Of a stretch of 64,000 nucleotides of DNA, positions 37,094 through 45,520 are shown piece by piece. This DNA is from Flavobacterium sp. (GTDB lineage Bacteria; Bacteroidota; Bacteroidia; Flavobacteriales; Flavobacteriaceae), in contig JADKBW010000009.1 in the NCBI GenBank assembly GCA_016714905.1, positions 62,001 through 126,000 on the forward strand. The letters run 5' to 3'. Every line of letters starts with the position of its first letter. Position 1 is the stretch's first letter. The notes beneath the pieces are model-generated. The model was not told where the DNA came from, ran no database searches, and saw only the letters and a list, made by a program, of their open reading frames with translations. The position numbers and the translations under genes are program-made.

Positions 37094-38119
37094 TCAAAAA
37101 ACCCATTTTCCTTTTCCATAGCGAAGTTGTCCATTTTTGACCTCTAATGGGCACTCAAAATTATTCGTATATAATGCGCCAGTTCCTAATCCTTGAGGCA
37201 TTGGATTATTTTGCAAATAGGTCCATTGTGCGATTGCATTGAGTCCAACATTACTTTCTAATGCCGAAGTAATCCACCAACCAATTTGATGTTTTTCGGC
37301 CAAATCAATCCACTCTTTTGTACCTCGAAATCCACCGATAAAACTAGGTTTTAAGATGATGAATTGAGGCTTGATTTTTATCAATAATTCTTCTTTTTCC
37401 ACCAATGAAAACACGCCAATCAACTCTTCGTCCAGCGCAATCGGAATTGGACTGTTTTTACACAGTTCTGACATCCTGTCATGCTGATTTTTTGCTATAG
37501 GTTGCTCTATACTATGTAATTTAAAACCAGATAGTTGATTTAATTTTATTAAAGCAGTTTCTGAATTAAAAGCGCCGTTAGCATCGACGCGAATTTCGAT
37601 TTCCTCGAGTGTGTAATTTTGTCGAATATACTGTAATAATTGAAGTTCTTTTTCAAAATCAATAGCTCCAATTTTGAGCTTAATACAGTGAAAACCCTCT
37701 TTCAATTTTTGGTCGATTTGTTCCTTCATAAATGCCTCATTCCCCATCCAAACCAAGCCATTTATTGGAATACTTTTTTGGTTATTTGTATAGTCGGAGG
37801 GAAATAACAAAAATGGATTTTCGCTATTCAAAGATCGGAATGCCATTTCTACTCCAAATTGAATAGATGGAAATTCAATTAGATTTTGCCACAAAATGTC
37901 TTCGCCTAAATGAATATTTTCGCACGCCCATTTTAGTTTTTCTTCATAATTTGGACGATCATCACAGCTCAAACCGCGAAGCAAACCACACTCACCTATT
38001 CCTTTCTTTCCGTCTTTTTCTATAATAATAAACCAAGTCTCTTTTTTGGTCAATACACCACGAGAAGTTCCTGATGGATTTTTGAACTGGAGAAAATATT
38101 GATGGTACGTTGCTCTCAT
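37094..38119 (-). CDS. menC: o-Succinylbenzoate synthase
   Basis: Enolase-superfamily dehydratase of menaquinone synthesis, converting SHCHC to o-succinylbenzoate. 341 residues. The catalytic Lys pair lies in CIKLKIG, metal ligands in RVDANGAF, SIEQP and ALDEELIG, and the second Lys in FIILKPSFIGGF. N-terminal capping domain starts MRATYHQYFLQFKNPSGTS. Seven bases separate it from the TPR gene upstream. In this strand the order is menD, cvfB-like, menB, PH genes, menA, MBL hydrolase, TPR gene, menC. Confidence 0.9.
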   Translation of the reverse strand: MRATYHQYFLQFKNPSGTSRGVLTKKETWFIIIEKDGKKGIGECGLLRGLSCDDRPNYEEKLKWACENIHLGEDILWQNLIEFPSIQFGVEMAFRSLNSENPFLLFPSDYTNNQKSIPINGLVWMGNEAFMKEQIDQKLKEGFHCIKLKIGAIDFEKELQLLQYIRQNYTLEEIEIRVDANGAFNSETALIKLNQLSGFKLHSIEQPIAKNQHDRMSELCKNSPIPIALDEELIGVFSLVEKEELLIKIKPQFIILKPSFIGGFRGTKEWIDLAEKHQIGWWITSALESNVGLNAIAQWTYLQNNPMPQGLGTGALYTNNFECPLEVKNGQLRYGKGKWVF

Positions 38120-38126
38120 TATCGTT

Positions 38127-39319
38127 CTATTTCAGAATCCGCATTATTTTCTTGAAATTATTGGACGGTAATCCATATTTCTTGAACATTTTGAAGTCCT
38201 GTTCTACTTGTTGTTTCCAGCTTACTGTTGGAAAAACATTTTGATTTTTGTACGTCCTGTGAATTTCTTTGGCTTCCGAAACACGATCTGTAAAAAGAAA
38301 TACATGCGCCAATTCCAATTTAAGGTTGATTTCATTTGGATCAATCGCGATTCCTTTATTGTAGCTTTCTTCCGCTTTGATGAACTGCTTGGTGAGTAAA
38401 TAATAATCGCCTAACGAAAAATAGTCCATCGCAACTGCCTTATTAGCATTGATAATTTCTGTTTGTATAATGTCAATCGCCAATTGGTATTGACCTGCTT
38501 CAAACGCTTTTGACGCCTTATCTCTGATAAGATTTACCAACTTAGCCGTTTCACCGGTTTGGAGTATGCAGGCTTCCACTATGGCATCTGAGTCTTTCTT
38601 TAATTCAATGCCCAGTAGTTTTTTGTATTCTTTGTAGGTATATTTACTTGTTGCGCTTTCGAGGTAACAGGCCGAAAATTCTTCTTTCTTATTTAAAGCC
38701 TTGTAGAAAGGAAGATTATTGATCACATTGATAAGTTCTTTTTATGCGCAACATTCCAACCTCTACTTAGTTTTGCATCTACCCACGGCACTACTTCGAG
38801 GACTATTTTCTGATTGAGAATCCAATTTTTGCTTTCGAAACCAAACCACATGGCGTTGGTTTGGAAGCAAGTCGTTCCGTCTATCGTGATTCGTCTGGCG
38901 TCTTTATTTACCGGCTTATTTTGATATAGACAAGCTTTCTCTGCCACTCCATCTTTTTTGTAGGCAAGTGCTTTTTCTTTCGAATTAAAAATTGCGTACT
39001 TACATTCATCATTCCCAGTTATTTTCGACAATAAAAAAATCGCACCGGCAGAACCTTGACTGATTCCTGTTGGATCTGGAATCGCTTTGAGAATGGAAAC
39101 GAGACTGCTTGACAACTGCTGATTCTCATCTAATAGTGTAATTCTATAGACAATTTCGGTTGTTCCTTCGGGCAATTCATCAAGTGGAATGATGATTCGA
39201 TCGCGAGCGCTAACGACAACTTGTTTAGATGTGGCGCGCTCTTTATCCCAGTAGCCGTCGATTTGAGCGAAGGTGAATGCAGTAATTAGCAAGAATATAA
39301 ATGTGATTTTCTTTTGCAT
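38127..39319 (-). CDS. Secreted TPR protein, frameshifted into two frames
   Basis: The two short open frames here are one gene. The first part has signal peptide MQKKITFIFLLITAFTFAQ and a beta-rich domain (EIVYRITLLDENQQLSSSL, CLYQNKP, TCFQTNAMWFGFESKNW). The second carries TPR-like repeats (VAMDYFSLGDYYLLTKQFIK, AEESYNKGIAIDPNEINLKL). A lost A near 38738 (minus-strand CATAAAAAGAAC for CATAAAAAAGAAC) explains the split; restored, it reads NVAHKKELINVINNLPFY without a stop. Total about 397 residues. TPRs suggest a protein-binding role in the periplasm. I know no function. It is placed between menC and the MBL-fold gene. Confidence 0.72.
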
Positions 39320-39383
39320 ATTTTTTATAGCTCGCAAAGACGCAGAGACCCAAAGTTTATTTAAATGTAATTGATTGTCAATA

Positions 39384-39463
39384 CCCTAGCCCCGATAGCA
39401 GCGTAAATCCTTTTGTGCCAGGTTTTGGCACAAAAGATTGCAGTGCATAGCGGGAATAGCTCC
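39384..39463 (+). repeat. Dispersed flavobacterial palindromic repeat, copy 3
   Basis: 80 bases from CCCTAGCCCCGATAGCAGCG to GCGGGAATAGCTCC. Core hairpin CTTTTGTGCCAGG...TTGGCACAAAAG. Arms and length match copy 2 at 30208-30287. Lies between the MBL-hydrolase stop and the start of the TPR gene. Confidence 0.8.
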
Positions 39464-39469
39464 TAATGA

Positions 39470-40150
39470 TTATAATTCGATGCTTTGACCGATTTCTAGC
39501 AACATCAGATCTTTTCCTTTGTTGAAAAATTGTTGAATCGCTTCTTGATGGTTGATTTCGATGAAACCAAACGTATCGTAATGACAGCCTAGAATCTTGT
39601 CACATTCTACGAAATCAGAAGCTAGAATTGCATCTTCAACATCCATCGTGAAGTTGTTGCCAATGGGAAAAATCGCTAGATCGAGTTTTGTTCGCATTGG
39701 AATTAGTTTCATATCCCAAGTAAGCGCTGTGTCACCAGCAATGTAGATGTTCTTGTGTTCGCCTTCGATGACAAATCCACCTGGGTTTCCGCCATAAGTG
39801 CCATCTGCAAAAGAACTAGAATGAATGGCATTGACGTATTTTACGCGTCCAAAATCAAATTGCCACGAACCGCCGTGATTCATCATATGGCCTTTGAAAC
39901 CCTTTTCTAAATAATAGGTAATGATTTCCGCATTAGAAACGATAATTGCTTCTGGGTTGTTGGCCACTAGCGCTTCTACATCGAGCGCGTGGTCTTGGTG
40001 TGCGTGCGTTAGAAAAATATAATCTGGCTTGAGGTCCGCAAAATTGATATGACTTGCTTTTGGATTCGCAGTAATAAATGGATCGACTATAATAAATTTT
40101 TCGCTTACTTCAATTCCGATGCAAGCATGACCAAAGAAAGTTATTTTCAT
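39470..40150 (-). CDS. Metal-dependent hydrolase, MBL fold (UPF0173 type)
   Basis: 226-residue metallo-beta-lactamase-fold protein. The zinc-binding motif HAHQDH places His49, His51, Asp53 and His54. Other fold residues are FFGHACIGIEV, AGDTALTWDM and LGCHYDTFGF. The substrate is not known for UPF0173 proteins, and no signal peptide is present, so it acts in the cytoplasm. It starts 11 bases after the menA stop and probably shares its transcript, which hints at a metabolic role connected with menaquinone or CoA thioesters, but that is inference. Confidence 0.9.
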   Translation of the reverse strand: MKITFFGHACIGIEVSEKFIIVDPFITANPKASHINFADLKPDYIFLTHAHQDHALDVEALVANNPEAIIVSNAEIITYYLEKGFKGHMMNHGGSWQFDFGRVKYVNAIHSSSFADGTYGGNPGGFVIEGEHKNIYIAGDTALTWDMKLIPMRTKLDLAIFPIGNNFTMDVEDAILASDFVECDKILGCHYDTFGFIEINHQEAIQQFFNKGKDLMLLEIGQSIEL

Positions 40151-40161
40151 ATTAAGATTTT

Positions 40162-41091
40162 TTATGAATTATTGACAATAATATCTGATAAAAAGAAAAT
40201 GAGACATAAAGATAAAAGGACCGACAACAGAAATGTACTGATGGCGAGTTTTTTCAATTCGGGATCGAGATTTCTCGGATCCTTATTTTTATGAACGGTC
40301 ATCAAATGACTAATCATAGGAAAGTAAGCGACTACAAAAATATACTGATCGAAATGGAAATCGTTGAGTACAGCAAAAACCAAAACCAAAACCATTGCGG
40401 TTACGACTAGAAAATAGTGGTAAATTTTAGCTTTTGCAACTCCGATTTTTACCACGATTGTATTTTTACCCACTTTTCGATCAGAGATTTCGTCGCGCAT
40501 GTTGTTCAGGTTCAGAACGCCAACGCTCAATAGTCCAATAGCAGATGCTGGTAGGAACAAAAGATAGCCGTCCTCGATTGATTTCGAAAACATAAAATAA
40601 ATACCAATCGTGCTCACCAAACCAAAGAAAACAAAAACAAAAATGTCGCCGTAACCACGATAACCATAGGCAGTATTCCCGACCGTATAACGAATGGCGG
40701 AAGCCACTGCCAGAGCGCCAAGTGTTAAATAAAATAGGGAATAAACATAATTGGTGTCTTTGAAAGAAAAGTAAATCAACGCCATAGCGGATAACATGGT
40801 CAAGACAGCGGTTAGTATCATGGCGTTCTTCATCGCTGCTGGACTAATGGCTCCACTTTGAATAGCGCGTTTTGGTCCTACCCGATCTTCGTTGTCAGTG
40901 CCTTTTATCCCATCACCGTAATCGTTAGCAAAATTAGAAAGGATTTGTAAACCTAAAGTTGTCGACAAGGCAAAAAGAACAATCTTCCAGTTGAATAGCG
41001 ATTGTGACATCGCGTAAAAACTCCCAACAATAATTCCAGATACGGAAAGCGGTAAGGTTCGTAATCGTGCTGCTTGAATCCAGTGTTTCAT
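40162..41091 (-). CDS. menA: 1,4-Dihydroxy-2-naphthoate polyprenyltransferase
   Basis: Membrane UbiA-superfamily enzyme that attaches the polyprenyl tail to DHNA. 309 residues with about nine membrane helices. The first Asp-rich motif is NDYGDGIKGTDNEDRVGPKR and the second is LNNMRDEISDRKVGKNT. The conserved start MKHWIQAARLRTLPLSVSGI fixes the initiation codon at 41091. Part of the men region; followed closely by the MBL-fold gene. Confidence 0.95.
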   Translation of the reverse strand: MKHWIQAARLRTLPLSVSGIIVGSFYAMSQSLFNWKIVLFALSTTLGLQILSNFANDYGDGIKGTDNEDRVGPKRAIQSGAISPAAMKNAMILTAVLTMLSAMALIYFSFKDTNYVYSLFYLTLGALAVASAIRYTVGNTAYGYRGYGDIFVFVFFGLVSTIGIYFMFSKSIEDGYLLFLPASAIGLLSVGVLNLNNMRDEISDRKVGKNTIVVKIGVAKAKIYHYFLVVTAMVLVLVFAVLNDFHFDQYIFVVAYFPMISHLMTVHKNKDPRNLDPELKKLAISTFLLSVLLSLCLIFFLSDIIVNNS

Positions 41092-41191
41092 AGTAATTAA
41101 TAATTATTATTGTCAGTTGGTAAGGTCTATGTTTTAAATTAGAAAATATACATGCTCGGGTGCCATTATTCATTATTAATTATTCATTGAA

Positions 41192-42692
41192 TTACATCCA
41201 ATTGCTATCAGATGTTTCTAATTCATAGAGCCATTTGTTGACATATTGCCTAATTCTTGAAAATTCTCCCAATTGAAAAGCGATATTTCCACCTGCTGTG
41301 TGCAAAGTTAATGAACCAATATCAATGTTCTTGTGCCAAAACAATTGTGATGTCGTAATAGCTTGTATTCGATTGGGTTCGATGATTTCATTGCTAATAT
41401 CCCAAGCGCCACTTTGTAGAATGATAAAGTCATTATTTATGAAAAGGCGACTGTTTCTATATTTAAAATATTGCACCAATCCCACAAAAATGATATAAAC
41501 TGGCACCAAAAAATCATAGTGATAATCGAAATTAGGAATGACACTTCTTACTCGATAATAGACTAATAATGGGAGAATAATAGTCAAAAATATAGCAAAT
41601 CCTAGTTTTCTGAAATTGGGTTTTAACATCACTCCTTTTTCAGGTATTTTGGAAAATATTAGACTTAAGACCGCATTTTTCTCATTTTCATTACAACCTG
41701 GAATATCGATTCTTGAACCTCGTTCCTCTTTATCACCTTGTGTAGCTTGCTTAACTGTAAGTTCCAAAACATCTAACTTCTTTTGAAAAAAGTTTCTGGA
41801 AACCGAAGTGATTTGCACTTTTTCAGGTTTTACAATTGTACTGTGCGTATTGATAAGACCATAAGAGATCAAGAGTGAACCTTTTTGTTTATTAATTGTA
41901 TAATCAAAATATTTGATGAGCATCCGAGCCAAATTAATGACCACAATGATAACAATCAAAATCAAAAACAGAACAAAAACACTTTGAAGCATTAGTTCAA
42001 AATTGACGTACTCTTTTATTGTTTTCTGCTCGTATAATTCTTCACCAAAACCTTTTCTACATAATCCAAAAGGGTAAAAAGAAAATCAGCAATAAAGAAA
42101 AACTCTTGACATAATTAGAGGTCATGCCCATTTTTAATAGACTCAACAAACTGATTTTTAAAAATGGCTGTGCGTTTGAAGTAGTTTCTTCACTTTCAAT
42201 TGACGTCGATTCATTTGTTGGAATAGTTGCTTCGTTTTGAAGCAGTGCCGATTTCAGCTCCAAAGCCAATTCGTGAGAAATCGCTTTGATTTTTCCCTCT
42301 TTGTCATTGCTTCCAGCGGTATCTACCTCTAAAGAATAGACATTGATGGCTCTTTGAAGTAAATTCTGCGTAATGTTAACTTGCTGAATTTTATATAATT
42401 GGACTGTTGTATTCGTCTTATTGAAAATACCTTCTTGAATAACAAATTCATTTTTGTGGTGGTCTAAATAGAAAGTAAAATTGAGATACTTTAAATAAGC
42501 AATTACTCCAATGAAAATCACCAAAGCAATTAAGCTCAATATCAAATACAACTTATTAATTTCATTAAACTTAATTACATAAATAAAAAGCAAAGGACCG
42601 AAAGCTCTGCCATAATGGTAAAAGGTATCGACAAACAAAACCAAAACTCCAACCAAAGATTGTCTTTGCGGTTTATCAAAAAGGCTTTCCAT
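41192..42692 (-). CDS. PH-domain membrane protein, YdbT-like, frameshifted
   Basis: About 500 residues with hydrophobic segments and repeated bacterial PH (bPH2) domains: NEFVIQEGIFNKTNTTVQLY with IQQVNITQNLLQRAINVYSL, GSLLISYGLINTHSTIVKPE with KLDVLELTVKQATQG, and NDFIILQSGAWDISNEIIEP with GSLTLHTAGG. The frame breaks near 42040-42060. Removing one T repairs it, but restoring two lost T bases (at CCCTTTTGG and GGTTTTGGTG) gives the more natural PFLDYVEKVFGEELYEQKTI. Start overlaps the YdbS-like stop (TAATG). The YdbS/YdbT pair is widespread and of unknown function at the membrane. Confidence 0.85.
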
Positions 42693-43208
42693 TACAGTAC
42701 TTTTTGTATTTTTCCCATGAGTAATTGCTTGATGCTCTCCGCTTCATTTTTTAGAATTCCGGGGATTTCAATATCACTTGAACTTCCACCAGCGGTAAAG
42801 ATTTCAATTTTTGCCAATCCGAAATAGCGCGATAAAAGTCCTTCATGCAAAGAAACGTGTTGAATTCTATTGTAAGGAATAATGATTGTCTTTGTTGCAA
42901 TGATGCCGTAAGTGTAAAGCACATCGTGTTGCCGGAAAGCAAAGCCCTTTTTTTACAAACCCCAACCGAAGCAAACCAAGTAATATCAAAAAAAGAGCAG
43001 GAATCAAACCATAAATAATCCGAGCATTTTCAGCCAGTTTTTCGTCATTGGTAACTCCAATAACGGCAGCTGCGGAAATAATCACAAAAACAAATAACAA
43101 TTCAATCCAAATAATTTTCCAATAGGAAACATCTAACTTAGAAAAAGTAACTTCTTCAAATCGAGGAAGTTGCTTGGTATCTAGAATATCATTGGTAAAG
43201 TTCTCCAT
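42692..43208 (-). CDS. PH-domain membrane protein, YdbS-like, frameshifted
   Basis: About 171 residues: two hydrophobic segments (IIWIELLFVFVIISAAAVIG, YGLIPALFLILLGLLRLGF), then one bPH2 domain (VLYTYGIIATKTIIIPYNRI, EGLLSRYFGLAKIEIFTAGG). An extra G near 42945 (minus-strand AAAGGGCTTTGC) splits the frame; without it the join reads VKKGFAFRQHDVLYTYG. The stop codon shares one base with the start of the YdbT-like gene, so the two are translationally coupled. It begins 9 bases after the menB stop. Confidence 0.87.
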
Positions 43209-43217
43209 AGCATTTGA

Positions 43218-44054
43218 TTAAGGTAACCATTTATTTTTCCCGAAATCTGGTTTTCTTTTTTCCAAAAACGCGTTTCTTCCTTCTTTAGCTTCCTCAGTCA
43301 TGTAGGCCAATCGAGTCGCCTCACCAGCAAATACTTGTTGACCGACCATTCCATCATCGGTCAAATTCATCGCAAATTTCAGCATCTTAATAGAAGTCGG
43401 AGATTTTTCTAATATTTCCTGCGCCCATTGATATGCCGTATCTTCTAACTCTGCATGAGGAACAACAGCGTTTACCATTCCCATATCAAAAGCTTCTTGC
43501 GCTGAGTAGTTTCTTCCTAAAAAAAAGATCTCACGAGCCTTCTTTTGCCCCACCATTTTGGCAAGATAAGCTGAACCATAACCGCCGTCAAAGCTTGTAA
43601 CATCGGCGTCGGTTTGTTTGAAAATCGCGTGTTCTTTGCTTGCTAAGGTCATATCGCAAACAACATGCAGGCTATGTCCACCACCAACTGCCCAACCAGG
43701 AACGACCGCTATGACAACCTTCGGCATAAATCGGATAAGTCGTTGCACTTCTAGAATATTTAATCTATGTTGCCCGTCGTCGCCCACATATCCTTGATGA
43801 CCGCGCGCATTTTGATCGCCACCACTACAAAAAGAATACACCCCATCTTTGGTTGATGGTCCTTCTGCTGAAAGCAAAACTACTCCGATAGAAGTATCTT
43901 CTTGTGCATCGTAAAAAGCTTGATATAATTCAGAGGTAGTTTTCGGACGAAAAGCATTACGAACATTCGGTCTGTTAAATGCAATTCGTGCAACACCATT
44001 TGATTTTTTGTACGTTATATCTTCAAATTCTCTTACCGTTTTCCAATCAATCAT
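43218..44054 (-). CDS. menB: 1,4-Dihydroxy-2-naphthoyl-CoA synthase
   Basis: Crotonase-fold enzyme closing the second ring of the naphthoquinone from OSB-CoA. 278 residues. RIAFNRPNVRNAFRPKT, FCSGGDQNARG, VPGWAVGGGHSLHVVCDMTL and the Asp/Gly region FDGGYGSAYLAKMVGQKKAR are diagnostic of MenB. C terminus ends GRNAFLEKRKPDFGKNKWLP. Full length and intact. Read from an upstream spacer shared with the divergent PH-domain gene at 44169. Confidence 0.97.
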   Translation of the reverse strand: MIDWKTVREFEDITYKKSNGVARIAFNRPNVRNAFRPKTTSELYQAFYDAQEDTSIGVVLLSAEGPSTKDGVYSFCSGGDQNARGHQGYVGDDGQHRLNILEVQRLIRFMPKVVIAVVPGWAVGGGHSLHVVCDMTLASKEHAIFKQTDADVTSFDGGYGSAYLAKMVGQKKAREIFFLGRNYSAQEAFDMGMVNAVVPHAELEDTAYQWAQEILEKSPTSIKMLKFAMNLTDDGMVGQQVFAGEATRLAYMTEEAKEGRNAFLEKRKPDFGKNKWLP

Positions 44055-44142
44055 AAGTGTAATTGTGTTATTTTAGCGTAAAAATAAACCATTTTTACAT
44101 TTAACTGACATTAAATTAATTAAATAATTGGTTAAAAAACAG

Positions 44143-44150
44143 TATTTTTG
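44143..44150 (+). promoter_or_regulatory. Candidate -7 box for the small PH-domain gene
   Basis: TATTTTTG matches TAnnTTTG and ends 18 bases before the chosen start at 44169. A TTGG lies upstream but closer than the usual spacing, so this is tentative. Confidence 0.35.
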
Positions 44151-44168
44151 AACAGTCAAATTGCGTTT

Positions 44169-44597
44169 ATGAATCGATTTCTTTCTTCCAAAAATAATTA
44201 TACGATTGCCATCTTGTGGACGATCGTTATTATCATGGTTGGTCTTTTATATGTTGGCATGACCAAAGAACAAGTGACGATTTTACCTGTTATCATCTTA
44301 GGCTCAGTAATAGCGATGATTTTGTGGACATTATTAGATACTCGATATGTAATCAAACGGCATTTTTTGCTCTATCGATCGGGTCCATTCCGCGGAAGAA
44401 TTGACATTCAAAAAATCAAAAAGATAAAATACTTTTCAGGTTTGTATGTTCCCGTGACCATGAAGCCTGCCCTTGATACCAAAGGTTTTATTATTACTTA
44501 CAATAATATTGAAGATGTATATGTTTCTCCTGTACATCGGGAAATTTTCTTGACCGAGCTTTTAAAGATCAATCCTGGAATTGAAGTTGCCAAATAA
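44169..44597 (+). CDS. Small membrane protein with bacterial PH domain (bPH_6-like)
   Basis: 142 residues from MNRFLSSKNNYTIAILWTIV; the open frame begins seven codons earlier but the candidate promoter box at 44143-44150 overlaps that part. Two N-terminal membrane helices (IAILWTIVIIMVGLLYVG, VTILPVIILGSVIAMILW) are followed by a short PH-like domain (YVIKRHFLLYRSGPFRGRID, KGFIITYNNIEDVYVSPVHR). The C-terminal pattern is that of the bPH_6 family. It is the only plus-strand gene in the men region, divergent from menB. Confidence 0.75.
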   Translation: MNRFLSSKNNYTIAILWTIVIIMVGLLYVGMTKEQVTILPVIILGSVIAMILWTLLDTRYVIKRHFLLYRSGPFRGRIDIQKIKKIKYFSGLYVPVTMKPALDTKGFIITYNNIEDVYVSPVHREIFLTELLKINPGIEVAK

Positions 44598-44613
44598 GTT
44601 ACTTTTGCTTTAC

Positions 44614-44635
44614 TATCTTATTCTGAAATAAGATA
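44614..44635. repeat. Perfect 9-bp inverted repeat at convergent gene ends
   Basis: TATCTTATT (44614-44622) and AATAAGATA (44627-44635) around CTGA, spanning the stop of the CvfB-like gene and just after the PH-gene stop. AT-only stem with no long T run, so at best a weak terminator. Confidence 0.35.
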
Positions 44636-45472
44636 AATTCCATCATCTTTCATTTCGATTTTGCGGTCTTTATATAAAGAACCAATCGCCTTTTTGAATG
44701 TTTTCTTACTCATTTTTAGTACCGTTTTAATGTCTTCAGGATGACTGTTGTCATTCAATCGCAAAAAGCCTCTACTTGCTTTGAGCTCATCTAGAATTTT
44801 TTGTGCATTCGGTTCGATATTTTGATATCCTAATTTATGAAGTGAAACATCAATTTTGTTGTCGGGACGAATGGTCTTGATGTAACCTCGCATGCGATCG
44901 CCTGTTCGAATGGCATCATCATAGACTTCATCTTTATAGACTAAGCCTTTGTGCCGTTCGTTGATAATCACATTAATGCCAATTTCTGTTATGTGAGAAA
45001 CAATTAAATCTACTTCCTCTCCATTTTCAACGGTTAAGTTCTCGTTATTCAAAAACTGATTGGTTTTACTCGATGCGACCAATCGATTGGTTTTCTCATC
45101 CATGTACAAATAAACCAAGTAGCGCTTTCCTTTTTTCATGGGACGCGCTTGCTCTTTAAAAGGAACCAAAATATCTTTTTCCATTCCCCAGTCCATAAAT
45201 GCACCCACTTGATTTACATAATTCACCCGCAAAAGCGCAAATTCATTAAATAAAATGTAAGGTTCTAAAGTAGTAGCAACTGGGCGTTCTTCGTGGTCTA
45301 AATAAACAAAAACAGTCAATTCATCCCCAATTTCAAATTGATTCGGAACATATTTATTAGGCAACAAAATATCGTGAATTCCTTCTGGATCTTCAGTCTC
45401 ATTTCCGAGAAACAAACCGACTTTCGTATCCCGTAAAATGGTTAACGTGTTATATTTTCCAATTTCAATCAT
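44618..45472 (-). CDS. S1-domain RNA-binding protein, CvfB-like
   Basis: 284 residues. Repeated S1-like beta-barrels are recognisable: GKYNTLTILRDTKVGLFLGN, LLRVNYVNQVGAFMDWGMEK with KDILVPFKEQ, and VSHITEIGINVIINERHKGL. A C-terminal winged-helix region follows (ILDELKASRGFLRLNDNSHP, MSKKTFKKAIGSLYKDRKIE). This order fits CvfB/YitL, RNA-binding regulators known from Firmicutes. Lies 48 bases downstream of menD and may be expressed with it. Confidence 0.88.
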   Translation of the reverse strand: MIEIGKYNTLTILRDTKVGLFLGNETEDPEGIHDILLPNKYVPNQFEIGDELTVFVYLDHEERPVATTLEPYILFNEFALLRVNYVNQVGAFMDWGMEKDILVPFKEQARPMKKGKRYLVYLYMDEKTNRLVASSKTNQFLNNENLTVENGEEVDLIVSHITEIGINVIINERHKGLVYKDEVYDDAIRTGDRMRGYIKTIRPDNKIDVSLHKLGYQNIEPNAQKILDELKASRGFLRLNDNSHPEDIKTVLKMSKKTFKKAIGSLYKDRKIEMKDDGIYLISE

Positions 45473-45520
45473 TTGTAAATATTTGAATGTTCGATAAATC
45501 AGCGCAAAGGTACGAAGCCG

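Noticed and set aside
42040..42060. Separate genes 41192-41992 and 42057-42692
   Set aside because: YdbT proteins are single chains of about 500 residues, and one or two base changes join the two parts in a natural sequence.
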